Positions 11,171 through 23,490 of a DNA stretch of 64,000 nucleotides are shown in pieces. The stretch lies in contig CM028377.1 of NCBI GenBank assembly GCA_013146195.2, positions 177,546,465-177,610,464 of the forward strand, in the 5' to 3' direction. The notes under the pieces were generated by a model. The model had not been told where the DNA came from. It saw only the letters and a program-made list of their open reading frames with translations, and ran no database searches. A program made the translations under genes and the position numbers. How positions within the stretch are numbered: the first letter of the stretch is position 1; every line of letters begins with the position of its first letter. This DNA is from Codonopsis lanceolata. Taxonomy: Eukaryota; Streptophyta; Magnoliopsida; Asterales; Campanulaceae.

Positions 11171-11848
11171 TGAGGTTTTCGTTCTGGATCCGATCTATTT
11201 TGTTGTCTCTCAATTTCTTTTATGTTATTTCTATTAGATCTATAGATCTGATTTTGCATATTGAGAATTGTATTTATGAACAATCAGTTGAGAAATTCTT
11301 GTAACTCACCAAGTTAGGGCTATTGAGTCACTGAATTAAATCAACTCGCCTGAAAACATAAATTCACTGAGTTGGTAAGTTGCTTAAATACAGAGGTCAC
11401 AAATATCATGATCTCATCACTATTACTGAAGTCAAATGACTTCACAAAAATTATCCTTCTATAGTTGAAGTATTCAATTGTAGAAAATTATTAGGTGGTT
11501 GATGAACAATATATCAGATTTAGAGGAAAATGATTATGAAACTTCTTACTGTCCATCCTGGAAACGGGTAAGCTCGTACTTGGAAAGTTGATGCTGCAAG
11601 ATAAAGCTACCTTGTGGTAAGGATGATGTTGCCTGTTGATTGTTTTTCAGCTTCAAAATTTTTCCAAATGATTCTGAGAATGCTTTTGGAGATTGGCTCC
11701 TATTTGGGCTTCTTAGCTAATATAAGGAGAGATTTTTGGGATGACATCCTATTTGGGCTCTTTTCAAAGACTTAATAATCGACGGTTTATGCATGATCTC
11801 TTTAACTCGCTCACTTCACAATTGTTCCGTGTACGAGTTGAGGGGGAG
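11171..11848 (+). other. Non-coding internal region and polypurine tract
   Basis: No gag or pol motif. The end, GAGTTGAGGGGGAG (11835-11848), is the polypurine tract that primes plus-strand synthesis. The remainder may include untranslated sequence of the captured gene. Confidence 0.6.
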
Positions 11849-12107
11849 TGTTGAAGATATACTTGGCCTAGAAGGCCCATTTGGATTGTTTTGTTAATTG
11901 TAAGCTCATTTGAGCCTTAGATATAAATAATTGTAATAGAGTAATTAGGGATTGGAATTTTGATCAATAATTTGGTTATCTCCCTCCTCTCTTGCCGTGA
12001 CTTTCTCTCTCTCTCTTTTTTCTATACACAATCTCTCTTCTCCTTCACTTTCGGCCACCACCATTAATGGTGGTGGTCTGGAATCCATCACATACAAAAA
12101 ATTAACA
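11849..12107 (+). repeat. 3' LTR (259 bp)
   Basis: Begins TGTTGAAGATATAC and ends AAAATTAACA, next to the CAAAG target duplication. It contains a TAGATATAAATAA TATA-like box and CT-rich R/U5-like sequence. Confidence 0.9.
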
Positions 12108-12112
12108 CAAAG

Positions 12113-12830
12113 TGAACGATTCTTTCGCCTTCACCCTGTACCTCAAATAGCAACGTACTCTTTTGTAGAGGGATAAATCCCTTTGGGTTTTGGCCTACCA
12201 ATTTTAGAACCAAATCGATGCATCAAGAAATGTTTGTGATGCAAGTTGGAGTTATGGTACTGAGCTTTGTTGTCCTTAGTTTTTGGGTGAAAGGGTACGA
12301 GGGAATTAAAGCCGAAAAGGAGGCAACTACTTTCTATTGTATTTTGTGATGCATCGATTTGGTTCACGATGCAACTGTTTGGAATTGCAATGCATCAATT
12401 TTACTGCTTCTTTCCTGTTTGCCATTTGTTCATTCAATGCATTGATTTTTTTGTATCACAAACTAATGTGTGCATTTTGATGCATCACAATTCCAATTTG
12501 ATGCATCGCAAAATGAGTCAGACCTCATGTCCCTTGATGTTGCATGAATTTGAAATTGCAATGCATGATTTTGAATTTTTGATGCATCAGAAGTCCAATT
12601 AGATGCATCGAAATTTACTTTTGTATTCTAATTCCAAATTGTGTATCACGATATTCTTCATGTGTAATCCAGTTTGTGCATTTGAAAATAAAAATTGTGT
12701 ATCGGAATTTACTTTTGATTCCAAATTGATGCATCGTAAGTCCAATTAGTTATTTCGTGAATCAAAATCGATGCATCGTGATACTAAATAAATGCATCAC
12801 AATTTATCAGAAGTAGCTCTGCCATTGTTA
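12113..12830. repeat. GATGCATC-rich dispersed repeat
   Basis: The self-complementary octamer GATGCATC, or a one-base variant, occurs about a dozen times (for example near 12213, 12347, 12480, 12500, 12582, 12602 and 12728). Phrases such as GAATTGCAATGCATCA link this block to 15843-16140. No reading frame is convincing. It may be the core of a TIR element family. Confidence 0.7.
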
Positions 12831-13780
12831 TATATATATAACACACCTTCTTAACTAACCATTATTCCAACAACTAAAATGCAATGATGCAATATACTAT
12901 AAAGAAGAGGACTTGTACCTATATCAGTACAGGTTGGGTGGGGGAGAGGAGAGGAGAGGAGAGGAAGACAAATAGAAAGAACTTATGAAACATATATATG
13001 TGTGTCAGGATACAACTAATGTACAAAACTGAATTGAATATTGTTCGCCTTTCAGAAACTGTTAACTAGCAATAGTGAATTAGTCTGAATAGATGAAGAT
13101 AGGAAACATTGGAAGTAATAGACAAGTACCTTTTTTTTCGAGTTTTAATCGTTGTAGTACTGCTTTTCTATTAACCGGAAAAAGCTCTTTTATAATATTC
13201 TTTCCTAAAATGTCGTGATTCGTTTCCTTCTACAGTTCCAGTATTTCTTTTACATCCTCAATGTATTTTTTTCTAAATTGTTCGAAAATCACAATTGTCA
13301 GGACAACAAAAGGGAAATCAGGGGGTCGAGGGGGCGTCGCCTCATCATGGGGATTCGGATACTGTAGCAATTAAAAACTTATGAAATGAGATCGACTCAA
13401 ATTTCACACTTAAGAAAACAACCAATTAATAAAACAAAATTTTTAAAACTAAAAACCTGCATCTAAACCACTATGCCAAACACACCTTTAAGAGATTTAA
13501 CTTCTATTTAAGGTTATGTCTCGAAGAGGTGAAAAACCTATTTTAAGACCCATTGAAACTGTTAAAAAATCTAATCTATACTTAGGTTGCTTAATAAAAA
13601 ATCTCTTTTTATTTGGTTTCTACATATTGCATGATTATCTTCTTGATTTCATTAAAATTTTAGGTTGAAATTTTCACTAAATGCAAATACAAGTATACAG
13701 CATGCAAATATTTTTTTTCAAAATTTTTGACTTCTTAATTGTTGTTTTAAATTTAGTGCAAAGCGTCCTCAGAACATCTC
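12831..13780. other. No gene recognised
   Basis: AT-rich intergenic DNA with a (GAGGA)n microsatellite at ~12943-12965. A fragment near 13120-13210 shares wording with the TIR element at 14833-15842. Confidence 0.4.
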
Positions 13781-13781
13781 T

Positions 13782-14690
13782 TTAGACCATCTCCAACAAG
13801 CCCTTCAAAACTTCCAAATGAAGTATTTTGTCAATATTTCTCTCTCCAATGGTAACTTTAAAAGTTGTTTCATTTTGAAGTGAACCTCCAAACACTTCAA
13901 ATTTAGAGTATAGATTTCTCTACTTCATCTTCACTCTCCTCTTTTCTTTTTTTTTGGTTTAAATAATTATTTTTTATTTTAGTTATTATTATTATTATTA
14001 TTGTTAGTTTTGTTGTTTAGTTTAAATACTACTTTGATGTTTTGGTTTAAATAATACAAAAAATTAATTCAATTATTTTTATTTATATTGTTAGTTATTG
14101 GTTATATATATACTATTAAAAGTATTTATGATCAATTTTATAAATATTAGACATTAATAAAAAAAAGAAAATTACATTACATTAATAAAGTTTAATGTTT
14201 GTATTTTAGTCTTTATTAATGTCTTGCATTTAATTATTAATTTTAATATGTTTGTATTTTAGTCTCAATTAAATTCTTGGATTTAATTATTATTTTTAAT
14301 GCATAGTATTTACTTTAATTTAATATTAAATTAGTAAATAATACATTTTTCCGCTAAAATACATTAGTACAAATTAAATGAAATAAAACATATACTTGAA
14401 ATACAAATAAAATGAAATAATAAAATAATGAAGAATATACTTTGAATATTTCTTTTAGAGTAAACTTTGAAATATAACTATGGAAATGGTGGAAAAAATT
14501 GGTATAGAAATTGGACCAGTTTAAATATTTTGTGTAATTTTTGCTTTAAACTGTTGGAGAAGGTCTAAGTTTGAAGTTCCAGACGGGGATCTTCAAATTG
14601 AAGCAACATTTGAAGTTTCCTTTGGGGGAGGAAAAAGTAGCTTTTTACTTCAAATTGAAGTGATGAAGCACCTATTGGAGAAGCTCTAAG
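13782..14690. mobile_element. TIR element remnant (CTCCAACA-type ends)
   Basis: The left end TTAGACCATCTCCAACAAG (~13782) has inverted partners at ~14545-14570 and ~14665-14690, with related CTTCAAATTGAAG-rich subterminal blocks on both sides. The centre is extremely AT-rich. No transposase is present. Superfamily is undecided (PIF/Harbinger or hAT would be the first guesses), and the double right end suggests a nested or rearranged copy. Confidence 0.5.
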
Positions 14691-14832
14691 GCAGTTGAAA
14701 ATCTGCCGACGTACAAGCTCGAATTTTCCACGAAAACAAGAGACCAAATAAGCCCACAACCAAAGTAACTAAGAAGTCTTATCAACGCGGCCCAATCCAA
14801 CAAAACACAAATGACACATACATTCTTAATCG

Positions 14833-15842
14833 GAATTATTGCGGGTAAATTCCTTTTTCAAAGTTTTCAATCGATGTAGTTCATCGTTTTTTTAGGATAA
14901 AATTATGGTCGGTCATTTTTTAAAAGTTTTTAGCCTCAAAAGTACACCGATCTTTTTTTCAACCACAAAATACTACTTTTCCAAATATTGTTCCGGAAAT
15001 ATCATCGTCTCTTTCAACAGCTCCGATAACACACTTTGGATTCGAAAATCACCATTGTTGCGCAACGAAACGACGAGTTTTCTGAATCATTAATTACAAA
15101 ACTTTAATGAAAATGTGTTGGGTTGAAGAATTTTTATAGTAGAGACTAAGGCGAAGGATGAGAAATAAGAAAGCTTATGACAGAGGAAAAGGAAAAAGAA
15201 AACTATGGACATGATCTGTTTCATTACAATTTTGAACTACGGTACTATTAAACTAGGTAGTTAAATTATTTTGAATCACAGTGCAAAATATTAGATTAAA
15301 TTGATGAATCACGGTGCAAATAAACTAGACATTTAAACTATTAAACCGCGGGGTAAAAAATAATGTAATAAAATTGATTAATCGTGATGCAAATAGACTA
15401 CAAAATTAAACAATTGAACCACGGTGTAAAAAATAATGCAATAAAATTGATGAATCACGGTACAAACATGGGTGAATCGCGGTACAATTAGACTACACAA
15501 TTAAATTATTGAATTGCGGTGCAAAAAATAATGCAATAAAATTGATAAATCGCAATGCAAATAGACTAGACAATTAAACTATTGAACCGCGATGCAAAAA
15601 ATAATGTAATATAATTGATGAAACGAAGTACAATTAGACTACACAATTAAACTATTGAACCGCGGTGTAAAAATTAATGCATATATTTTTGAATTGCGTT
15701 ATATTTTCGTAGCGCGTCTCAGGCTAATTAAGGGTATCACAGTCATTTCGCCCCCAAAAGTATCTTTTTCCGGTTGAAAAAAAAACATGGTACTTGAGCG
15801 AATTAAAACTTTGAAAAGTGAACCGGCCCGCAATTATTCTTT
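14833..15842. mobile_element. TIR element containing a 73-bp satellite
   Basis: The left end GGAATTATTGCGGG followed by TTTTCAAAGTTTTCAATCG is found inverted at ~15795-15842. Internal blocks with CAACCAC and GAAATAT have no coding content. The interior is dominated by the tandem array at 15215-15690. No transposase and no clear target duplication were found. Confidence 0.55.
15215..15690. repeat. 73-bp tandem array, ~6 degenerate copies
   Basis: Units read AAAATTGATGAATCACGGTG, then CAAATAGACTA, ACAATTAAACTATTGAACC, CGGTGTAAAAAATAATGCAAT. One unit has a ~22-bp internal duplication (near 15460). The array has no protein-coding potential. Confidence 0.85.
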
Positions 15843-16553
15843 TTTTTAAATCGAAAAAAGCCACTTTTTGGGGTAAAAAGACAACGATACCCTTAATGAC
15901 CATGAGGCGAGCTACAGATCATTCAAAAAAATGCACCACGCTGCATTAATTTTTGCACCGTGATGCATCAATTTTATTGTATCATTTTTTGCATCGCGAT
16001 TCATCAGTTTAATTACCTAATCTAATTTTGAACCACGATACATCAATTTTTGGAATTGTGATGCATCAGTTTAATATTTCATCCAATTTTGCATCGCGCT
16101 GCATCACATGTTTTACATCACGATGCAAAATCGTAATGAACCAGACAATGTCCTTCGTCTTCTTCTTGCTTCCCTTCCATCGTAAGTCTTCTTATTCCTC
16201 TTCCTTCGCCTTCGTCCCTACTATGAAAATCCTCCAACCCAGCACAGTTCCATGAAAGTTTTCTACTTAATGAATCAGAAAACTCGTTTACCTTTCGAGG
16301 GCGTTTCCCCCAAACCCCCACGAAGGAGCGATGTCCCCTCGACTCATGCGACATGACCAAGAAAGTCTATCCTTGTTTCGTTGTGCAACAATCGTGATTT
16401 TCGAACTTCAAAGTGTTGGCTGACGTTGTGGATGAAGACGATTTGGGCATTTTAGAAACAATGTTTCGAAAAAATAGACTTTAGTGGTTGAAAAAAATAA
16501 CGCATGACTGGAGGAGTTATAAACTTTGTAAAAGAAACCGACCAAAATTTACC
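15843..16553. repeat. GCATC/GATGCATC-rich repeat and TE flank
   Basis: Between 15930 and 16140 the motifs TGCATCGCGAT, GTGATGCATCA and ATGCACCACG alternate on both strands, similar to 12113-12830. The part from 16260 to 16553 shows no gene; its end resembles 7990-8140. Confidence 0.6.
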
Positions 16554-16563
16554 ATTCTTAAAT

Positions 16564-19500
16564 GGGAGTACTGTATAAAAAAACATCGACATATTTTAGG
16601 TATTGTAAATTGAATCCTTACAATTGTTTATAGGGTTATTGAAACTCAGCCTACTATTTCCAGTGCAATTAGAACCCTCTGTCTATTTCACACGTTAAAT
16701 TGTAACTAGAGGCTGGGTAGGATACCAACATGGCATCCTACGTGGACTTGGCGGCAACAAATGAGTCCCAGCAATTCCAAAAGTTCATTTCCCGCCAAAT
16801 TTAATCCTAAACTAAACCTTGTACAATTTTTCGGATTGCATAATGGACCCTGACTACTACAGGGCAAAAATTCAATATATAAACTCATCTCTGACATCAT
16901 TTATAAACATACACCCACTTCCATAATTGGGTAAGACTAAGCTATATTGTAATGAATGGATGGTATGAAAGGAATGTATTTTGTATACTTTTTTGTTCAG
17001 GTAGAAATGAATGTAATAGTTTTTATGTTCAAGACTAAGCTATATATATTGTAATTTTGTTTTGTTTTGTTTTGTTCTATTTTTGTGGAAATGATAATTT
17101 AGTATGAAAGGAATGTTTAATGATAATTTTGTATCTTATGTGATGCCACACAAAACAAAAATGTGTATGACACAGTTGATCATATAATATCATTACCATT
17201 ATATATCAATTCAAGGCCTGCCACAGTTGATCAAAAAACTATACATAAATATTTTACTTGTGTCTCCACATGATATCAAAAAAATATACTGATCAAAGAC
17301 AAACTATACTTGTGTCTCCATATACCCCTGCATTCATATGTCCACTGTCCAAAAAGCTATAACCCTACATTCATATACCATTGTACACTATTCAAAAGCA
17401 ATATACCTCTGCATTCTTCATCAGATATCATATACCATTGTCCAAAAGTATCTTTCTTCATTACATGGGAGAACAAAAGAACTGAAAAGCCCAACATTCA
17501 GCAGAAAAGTCATTTGTACACAATAATCAATCAATAACTAAAACCATTTAAAGAGCATATAATACAATACCAAATATACCCATCATGTTCAATAATTCTT
17601 AGTAGCCCAATGTTGATTTTCTGAAGTGATCACTGCAATAGATTAAAAATTCATCCAAATCATTCAGACATCATAAATATACACTAATAAACTAGTAAGA
17701 AATAAAAATAGTTGCATAATTATTCATCAAGGACAATTTGTTCACCAGGCTTGAATCCTAAAGTTTTTGAAAACCTTTCATTCAGTAGTTTGAATGACCT
17801 CCTAGGTGTTTGTGTTGGAGTTGGAGAGACTCTTAACTTTCTTGGAGTCCTTTTAGGTTGGCTTGAAGTGATTGCAAAGGCTCTTGGCTTGCTTGGAGTC
17901 TTTTCAGGTTGTGTTGATAGTGGTGGTGGTGGTGGTGGTGGTGGTGTAGCAGTAACAAGGGATGTGATTGGAGAGGCTCTTGGCTTGGTTGGAATCTTTT
18001 CAGGTTGTGTTGGTGGTGGTGGTGGTGGTGGTGTAGCAGTAACATGGGAATTGATTGGATCAGGCTTTTGGTATTGTTGTGGTGAATCATACAGTTGGCC
18101 ATGCTTAGCCACATTCAGAAATCAAACACAATTTCCTCATCTTGTAGATATTTGAGAATATATTGAAGCTCCTTTTGGACATCAAACACATTTTCAGACT
18201 GGGATAGGTTGCCTTGATTGTTAGATTGTAGGATGTTGTTGCCTTGATTGTTGGACTGTGGGATTTTGGTTGGACATTTTCTTTTGTTATGCCCAATTTG
18301 TTTTAAAATGGAAAAAGTGAGTGTTTTTCATCTCACTTTGAAGATCAGCAGGTTTAGTTGGACATTTTCTTGTACTATGTCCAAGTGACTTGCAGTAAGA
18401 ACAAGTCACTATCCCACATCCTCTACTTACTTTCTGAATTTCATCAGTTCTTCTTTCTTGGTTCTTATCATTTCCATCTAACTTCCTTAGCTTTTTAGGT
18501 CTCCTAGATTTCCTCCTTGTATTAACTGGAGTAAGAATAGGTGGTAGCCTAGTCTTTGTCCACATTTCTAGTCCATGAATTGCATCAATTGTGTTGTTGT
18601 AAGTCTTTATGTACAATTTTCTCTTGTACCAATGTGCCACAACATCTTCTGCCTACAAGCCAATATAAGACAAGGCAAAGATAGCATGACTGCATGGTAT
18701 TCCACTCAACTCCCACCTCCTACAAGAACATGTCTTATTTTCAATGTCAACAATTTACTGTATATCCCTACTTAAAACCTTGAAGTGTGAGCTGCCTGTC
18801 CAGGTAGGTACACAGAGTGTTGACTCTGTCTTGGTCTTTTCAACTATGGCTTGAATCTTAGGACATAAAAACCATTTATTTCTCTTCATCTTATCCCTCA
18901 ACACATGTGTTCTTTTCATTAATGCACCCCTAATCCTTTCCAGCATAGTTATTATAGGTTTATCTCTTACTTCTAAAATTGATGCATTAAAACACTCATA
19001 CAAATTGTTTAGGACAATATCACACTATGGCCATGTGCTGAAATGTGACCTGGACCACTGTTGTGGTGGTTTATCATTAATCCACTTAAATGCCTCTAAA
19101 TATGTTGCTTTTAAAGCATCCATGCATTTCTCAAACATGGTAGGATTTGAAGCCCTTGCACAATCTCATAATATGTCTATCAATATTAAGCCTTTGTGTA
19201 CCATCTTAAAGTTGTTGTACAAGTGTCTAACACAAAACCTATGCTCTGAGTTTGGACATAGTAATTCAAGTGTTGGAACCAATCCCTAGAAACACATTGA
19301 AAGATATCAAAGAATTAAACAATGCTTGTCAAACAAAAAAAATAGAAACATAAGAATTAAACATTGAAAGATATCAAAGAATTATACCTTCTTCTTATCT
19401 GACATAAAAGTCCAATGGTAAGAGTTCCCCATGTTGATATCATTCTTCAACAATTCAAGAAACCAAACCCATGACTGCTTGTTCTCACTTTCCACAACAG

Positions 19501-21755
19501 CATACACAAATGGATAAGTACAATCATTCCCATCTATGCCCACAGCAGTTAGCAATATACCCCCAGCAAGACCCTTCACGTGACAACCATCCAGTCCAAT
19601 GATTGGTCTACAGCCTTCTAAAAAACCCTTCTTTAATGGTGCAAGACAAATATAAAGCCTTTTGAATATGTTATTGTCATATGTCAGCAACTGTATTGTT
19701 GAACTAGGGCTCCTTGTCCTTAGTTCATGGCAATAATCATTCAGCCTCCTATATTGCTCCTCCTCTGAACCTTGGATCAACTTAATTGCTTTCTATTTAG
19801 CTCTAAAACATTTAGTCCTATACACATTTGCTGGTGCTCAGTTAAAATTGCATTTTGTAATGCCTGTAATGACATATGAGGATTTGATCTGATTGTCTCC
19901 AAATACTTCTTAGCAATCCAGCTTGCTGTGACATTTTTATTATCTAAAGACCTATAGCAATTAATGTGGATTGGATTGTATGTCTTCACCTAAAATTGGT
20001 TCTTACCTTGAACCTTGGATACATACACCATCCATTCACACTCTTCCTTGCATATAGCCCTCACCCTATTCTTCTCACTTTTGGCATACCTTATTTGTTT
20101 CCCCCCACTTGATAGAGTATTGTCTAACAGTATCCTTAAACTCTTCAATTGAGCTAAATGTCATTCCAATTTGAAACTTAGGGTTAGACATATCAGTATC
20201 TTTGTTGAACTCAACAAATGTTACAATCTTCTCCCCAGTTTCTTCATCACTTCCATCCATGCTATCTAACTCATCATCAGTAGCATCATATTTTTCCATA
20301 AAGTCCTTATCACCTACTTCCACCCTTTTTCCCTTTTCATTTATTTCATCATCAGTAGAGACTCCTTTTCCCTTTTCATTTGTATTTTTGTTTACCCCAC
20401 TCCATTTAGCATCCTTATCAACATTGTCATCAAATAAGTTATCATCCTCAACATCATAGTCACTATCAATGAAATTATCTCCCAAGTCAGTTGACGTATC
20501 ACTATCATCAGCATTTGACACATCATTATCATAACCCTTAGCAACATTAACATCAATCAAATCAATATTAACATTTGACACATCCCCTGTATAGACATCT
20601 CATGTATTGACTTGGCCCCCATCTAGATCAACATCCATACCAACACCTAAATCAACGTCTATATCAATCCCAGAAATATCATTACTTTGATCAACATTAT
20701 GTGTGATGGAAGTACAAAGACAATATCTTGTTTCCAAACTCCAAATTTAACACCTCCTTATCTGACTTTAACTGCCTGAATTCATTCACATTTTCACCAC
20801 CTATTTTGTAGTAAAAGTTAACTAATTGTGGATCATATGCTAAAGTTCCAGTAATATCTTTCAATTCAATTAGTGATCATTCATCTTGGTTACGGTTATC
20901 AAAATAATTAACATTTCCCCCAACATATTTGCCCCACTTGACATGACCATCATAATGCACTTTTACTGTAAACAATGACCCATTACAGTGGATCACAAAC
21001 AAACTGAAGAAGACCACATAAATGACAAACTGAAAAATAATAATAACACTCCTTTGTTTACATTTGCCCCACTTGAATAAACACATAAATTGAAAAAACC
21101 AATAAATGTCAATAAAGTTAGCAAACAGATGAGAACACTGAATACAGAGACGATAAAGCACAAATACAAACATATTTCCAACAAAGAACAAATAACAAAC
21201 ATATATGTTTGTTGAAGACATTTTGTTAACCTATGACTCAAATACAAATGATTATAAACAGATGAGAACGCTGAATCATTAAGATGTCAAGAAATTTTTT
21301 AAGGTTCGTATACATACCGTAATTAGCTGTTGGATAATCGTTGAATAGCCTTAGAGACCGCATTGCTTTGATTGTTTGAGTGTTAATGTCACCGACGATG
21401 TAATCTTCAAGCACAAATGAAGCTTTTCTGGGTTAATTTCTCGGCTTTGATCAAACCCCTATTTTTTTCCACTCACCCACTAAAGCCCTAATTTTTCTTG
21501 ATTTCGATTTTGATGCATTTCCCTCAAATTATGATTAAACATTCAACAAGCATGTCATTCACATGATTCATTTGTTGTCGCCAAGTCCACGTTGGCATCC
21601 TACTCAGTCTCTGGTTACAATTTAACGTGTGAAATAGACGAAGGGTTCTAATTACACTGAAAATAACAAGTTGGATTTCAAAAAACCTATAAACAATTGT
21701 CATGATTTAATTCGCAATACCTAAAATAGATCAAGGTTTTTTATACGGTTCTCCC
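16564..21755 (-). mobile_element. Full-length Mutator-like element (MULE)
   Basis: Long terminal inverted repeats are present: ~205 bp at 16564-16768 and ~191 bp at 21565-21755. Both start GGGAG.AC.GTATAAAAAA and share TATTTTAGGTATTG, ACAATTGTTTATAGG and TATTTCACACGTTAAATTG. A target duplication of 9 bp, ATTCTTAAT, flanks the right end (21756-21764), with a copy one base longer at 16554-16563 on the left. The interior encodes a MuDR-type transposase on the minus strand, now broken. The intact TIR pair and TSD show it moved as a unit. Confidence 0.92.
17720..20996 (-). pseudogene. MuDR-type transposase, multiply disrupted
   Basis: Read on the minus strand, the domains appear in family order: an N-terminal segment with LFTVKVHYDGHV and KYVGGNVNYFD (20996-20877), an acidic linker, a DNA-binding-like segment with FSSIEEFKDTVRQY (~20160), the MULE catalytic domain with IIGLDGCHVKG..GGILLTAVGIDG (~19600-19500), a SWIM zinc finger CSCRRWELSGIPCSHA (~18735), a CCHC knuckle CSYCKSLGHSTRKCP (~18400), and a proline-rich tail ending LGFKPGEQIVLDE. 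Stops include TGA after NQDE, TAG after NQF, TGA replacing Trp in an LWDCAR-like motif, and TAG after WP. A frame change follows a G6 run near 20100. It cannot make a full transposase. Confidence 0.88.
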
Positions 21756-21805
21756 ATTCTTAATTCTACCATATATTCATATTATGTTCATACCCATGAC
21801 CATAA

Positions 21806-22042
21806 ATGGCCGCATCCATTCTCAGTTCCGGGCGACAAGTGTACGTTCCACCACGCAACAATGGTGGCAGCAGAAGATTGACCGGAAACTTGGCCAAAAA
21901 TAATTTGGCAATTTCAAGCAAACATGGACAAGTAATTTATGAATTTGAGGGGAAAAGGAAATTTGTGATCAAGAGTTCTTCAAATGTTAAATGTTGCAAA
22001 AAAAAAAAAAAACACATAACCAATTTGCTATGTTTTCACTGA
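21806..22042 (+). CDS. Short unidentified frame with a transit-peptide-like start
   Basis: A 78-codon frame begins MAASILSSGRQVYVPP and is Ser/Arg-rich and poor in acidic residues, as in plastid targeting peptides. The final codons run through an A13 tract and look like chance. It could be a truncated exon of a plastid protein gene, or noise between the MULE and the convergent PP2A gene. I do not recognise it. Confidence 0.25.
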   Translation: MAASILSSGRQVYVPPRNNGGSRRLTGNLAKNNLAISSKHGQVIYEFEGKRKFVIKSSSNVKCCKKKKKHITNLLCFH

Positions 22043-22637
22043 TAGTTGTGCTAATAATACATACTATTATGCAACTGTATCATTGCTTTGTGCAAAACTA
22101 TAATTTTCTTTTCACTTCTCCCTCATCCTTCCGTTTTCCTCAAAGAAAATCTAAATTTGAATGGAGCAGCTGTGTTTACATCAAACTTCTCAACTCAAAG
22201 CATTCGATCTTGTTGATTCAAAATGGCATTGGCATTGGACCCCCTCCAGACTTTAAATGAAACAGAAATCCACACACACACACACAAATACTAATCATCC
22301 TGCCATGGTGGTAAACATGTTTGGTAATATTGGAAATGAGGGCTACTGTGATGTACTTCGTGGTGGTTGAAGGGGGGAGGGTGTTGATCGAGTGTAAGGA
22401 GGTGGCATTCCGTAAGAGCCAACTAAAATTTTCATAACCACAAACGTGGAACAAATGAACTTACACTAAGTTACAACAGGCTGTCACTGGACTATTCCAC
22501 AAAAAATATCATCCCCAAGGCAACAGCCATACATATCCATCTCTTTAGGCATTTCCTTCTCAAGAGAATTGGATAAAATAAAAACACGTGGGCATACCAA
22601 AATACTAAAAACGCCACTAAACAGTTAATCCTAGTTT
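22043..22637 (-). other. Probable 3' UTR and downstream flank of the PP2A B' gene
   Basis: No coding content; includes a short (CA)n run near 22271-22286. It lies directly downstream of the stop codon at 22638-22640 on the minus strand. Confidence 0.5.
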
Positions 22638-22973
22638 CTAAGGATTTACCAAAACAGCTGTATTCCCAGTCATCGGCTGGAGACTGGCTGCCTTCTCGAG
22701 GCATTCCCATGCTTCCCTCCGCTTTTCTGTCTCTAAAATGAGATTCTCTTGTTCCTCCAAGTAACGGGAATGGCAGGCCAGGAACAACAAATCATCCATT
22801 TCTGAGAACATTTTTCTCACATTTAGAGTCAAGTTAAGAACCGATTGGTTCCAATGATTCTGCACATTGTTTTCGAGGGCAGGAAAGATGGTTGGTAAAA
22901 TCACATGTCGATTATGTGCAATTAGATTGATGATTTGATCATTATTCCAAAAGAAAAGTGCCCTCTCAGCAAC
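22638..22973 (-). CDS. PP2A-B': PP2A regulatory subunit B' (B56), exon 2
   Basis: Exon 2 starts after the acceptor TTGCAG with VAERALFFWNND, which continues the SSHFQ end of exon 1 without changing phase. It carries the last B56 repeats: VILPTIFPALE, HWNQSVLNLTLNVRKMF, then a charged helix and the C-terminus GNTAVLVNP with a TAG stop at 22640-22638. It encodes 111 residues. The C-terminal NTAVLV resembles the eta/theta-type plant isoforms. Together the exons look intact, so the gene is probably functional despite an 8,534-bp intron filled with mobile elements. Confidence 0.95.
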   Translation of the reverse strand, partial: VAERALFFWNNDQIINLIAHNRHVILPTIFPALENNVQNHWNQSVLNLTLNVRKMFSEMDDLLFLACHSRYLEEQENLILETEKRREAWECLEKAASLQPMTGNTAVLVNP

Positions 22974-23490
22974 CTGCAATGAAAAAATTTCCTGAAGATA
23001 TTATTTCTTTGTTGACAAATCCAAGGCACAAACTAAGTTTAAATCATGGAAAGATGCTATTCAGATTAACTGTATACAGGCAGGTTATCAGTCATGTCTC
23101 AGAATTACAGGGTGGGAAGATAAAAAAATCCAAAATTATAGTCACAAGGACCTAATACTCTAATGACCAGAATAGTGCCATACTCACATGTAATTTCAAC
23201 TTCACCAAGTAAAAGTCCCACCAGAAAACCTGCAAAATGATTACCAGGGCCAACTACATATCTTTCTCCATTAATGTTCTCCTGAAGAAGGGTACAACCA
23301 CACTGGTTTTTGTACCATGATTATCTCTCTTTTTCTTTATTTCATAAAACTTGCAACTAAACCAAATGGATGCTCCAACCCTCCTAGAAAGCTCGAATTC
23401 TTGCTATGCTGGACAAATAGTGTTTAATTATCAAAGAAACGCGGCCTCCAATATCATCCTAGGGCTGTCACACAATTCAAGCCAGCTCAG

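Larger units (their letters stand above)
8749..12107 (+). mobile_element. Non-autonomous LTR retroelement carrying an EF-hand gene
   Basis: The element is bounded by 259-bp-class LTRs beginning TGTTGAAGATAT and ending ATTAACA. A 5-bp target site duplication CAAAG flanks both ends (8744-8748 and 12108-12112). It has a perfect initiator-Met-type PBS after the 5' LTR and a GAGGGGGAG polypurine tract directly before the 3' LTR, the layout of Ty1/copia elements. The internal ~1.1 kb contains no gag or pol; instead it holds a broken EF-hand coding sequence. It must have moved using proteins supplied in trans. The two LTRs differ at many sites, so the insertion is not recent. Two younger insertions sit inside the 5' LTR. 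Confidence 0.85.

Noticed and set aside
17833..18114. Frame with long His runs
   Set aside because: It is an alternative frame over the (GGT)n-type codons that encode the proline runs of the MULE transposase tail.
20202..20459. Ser-rich plus-strand frame
   Set aside because: It is the antisense of the acidic linker of the MULE transposase.
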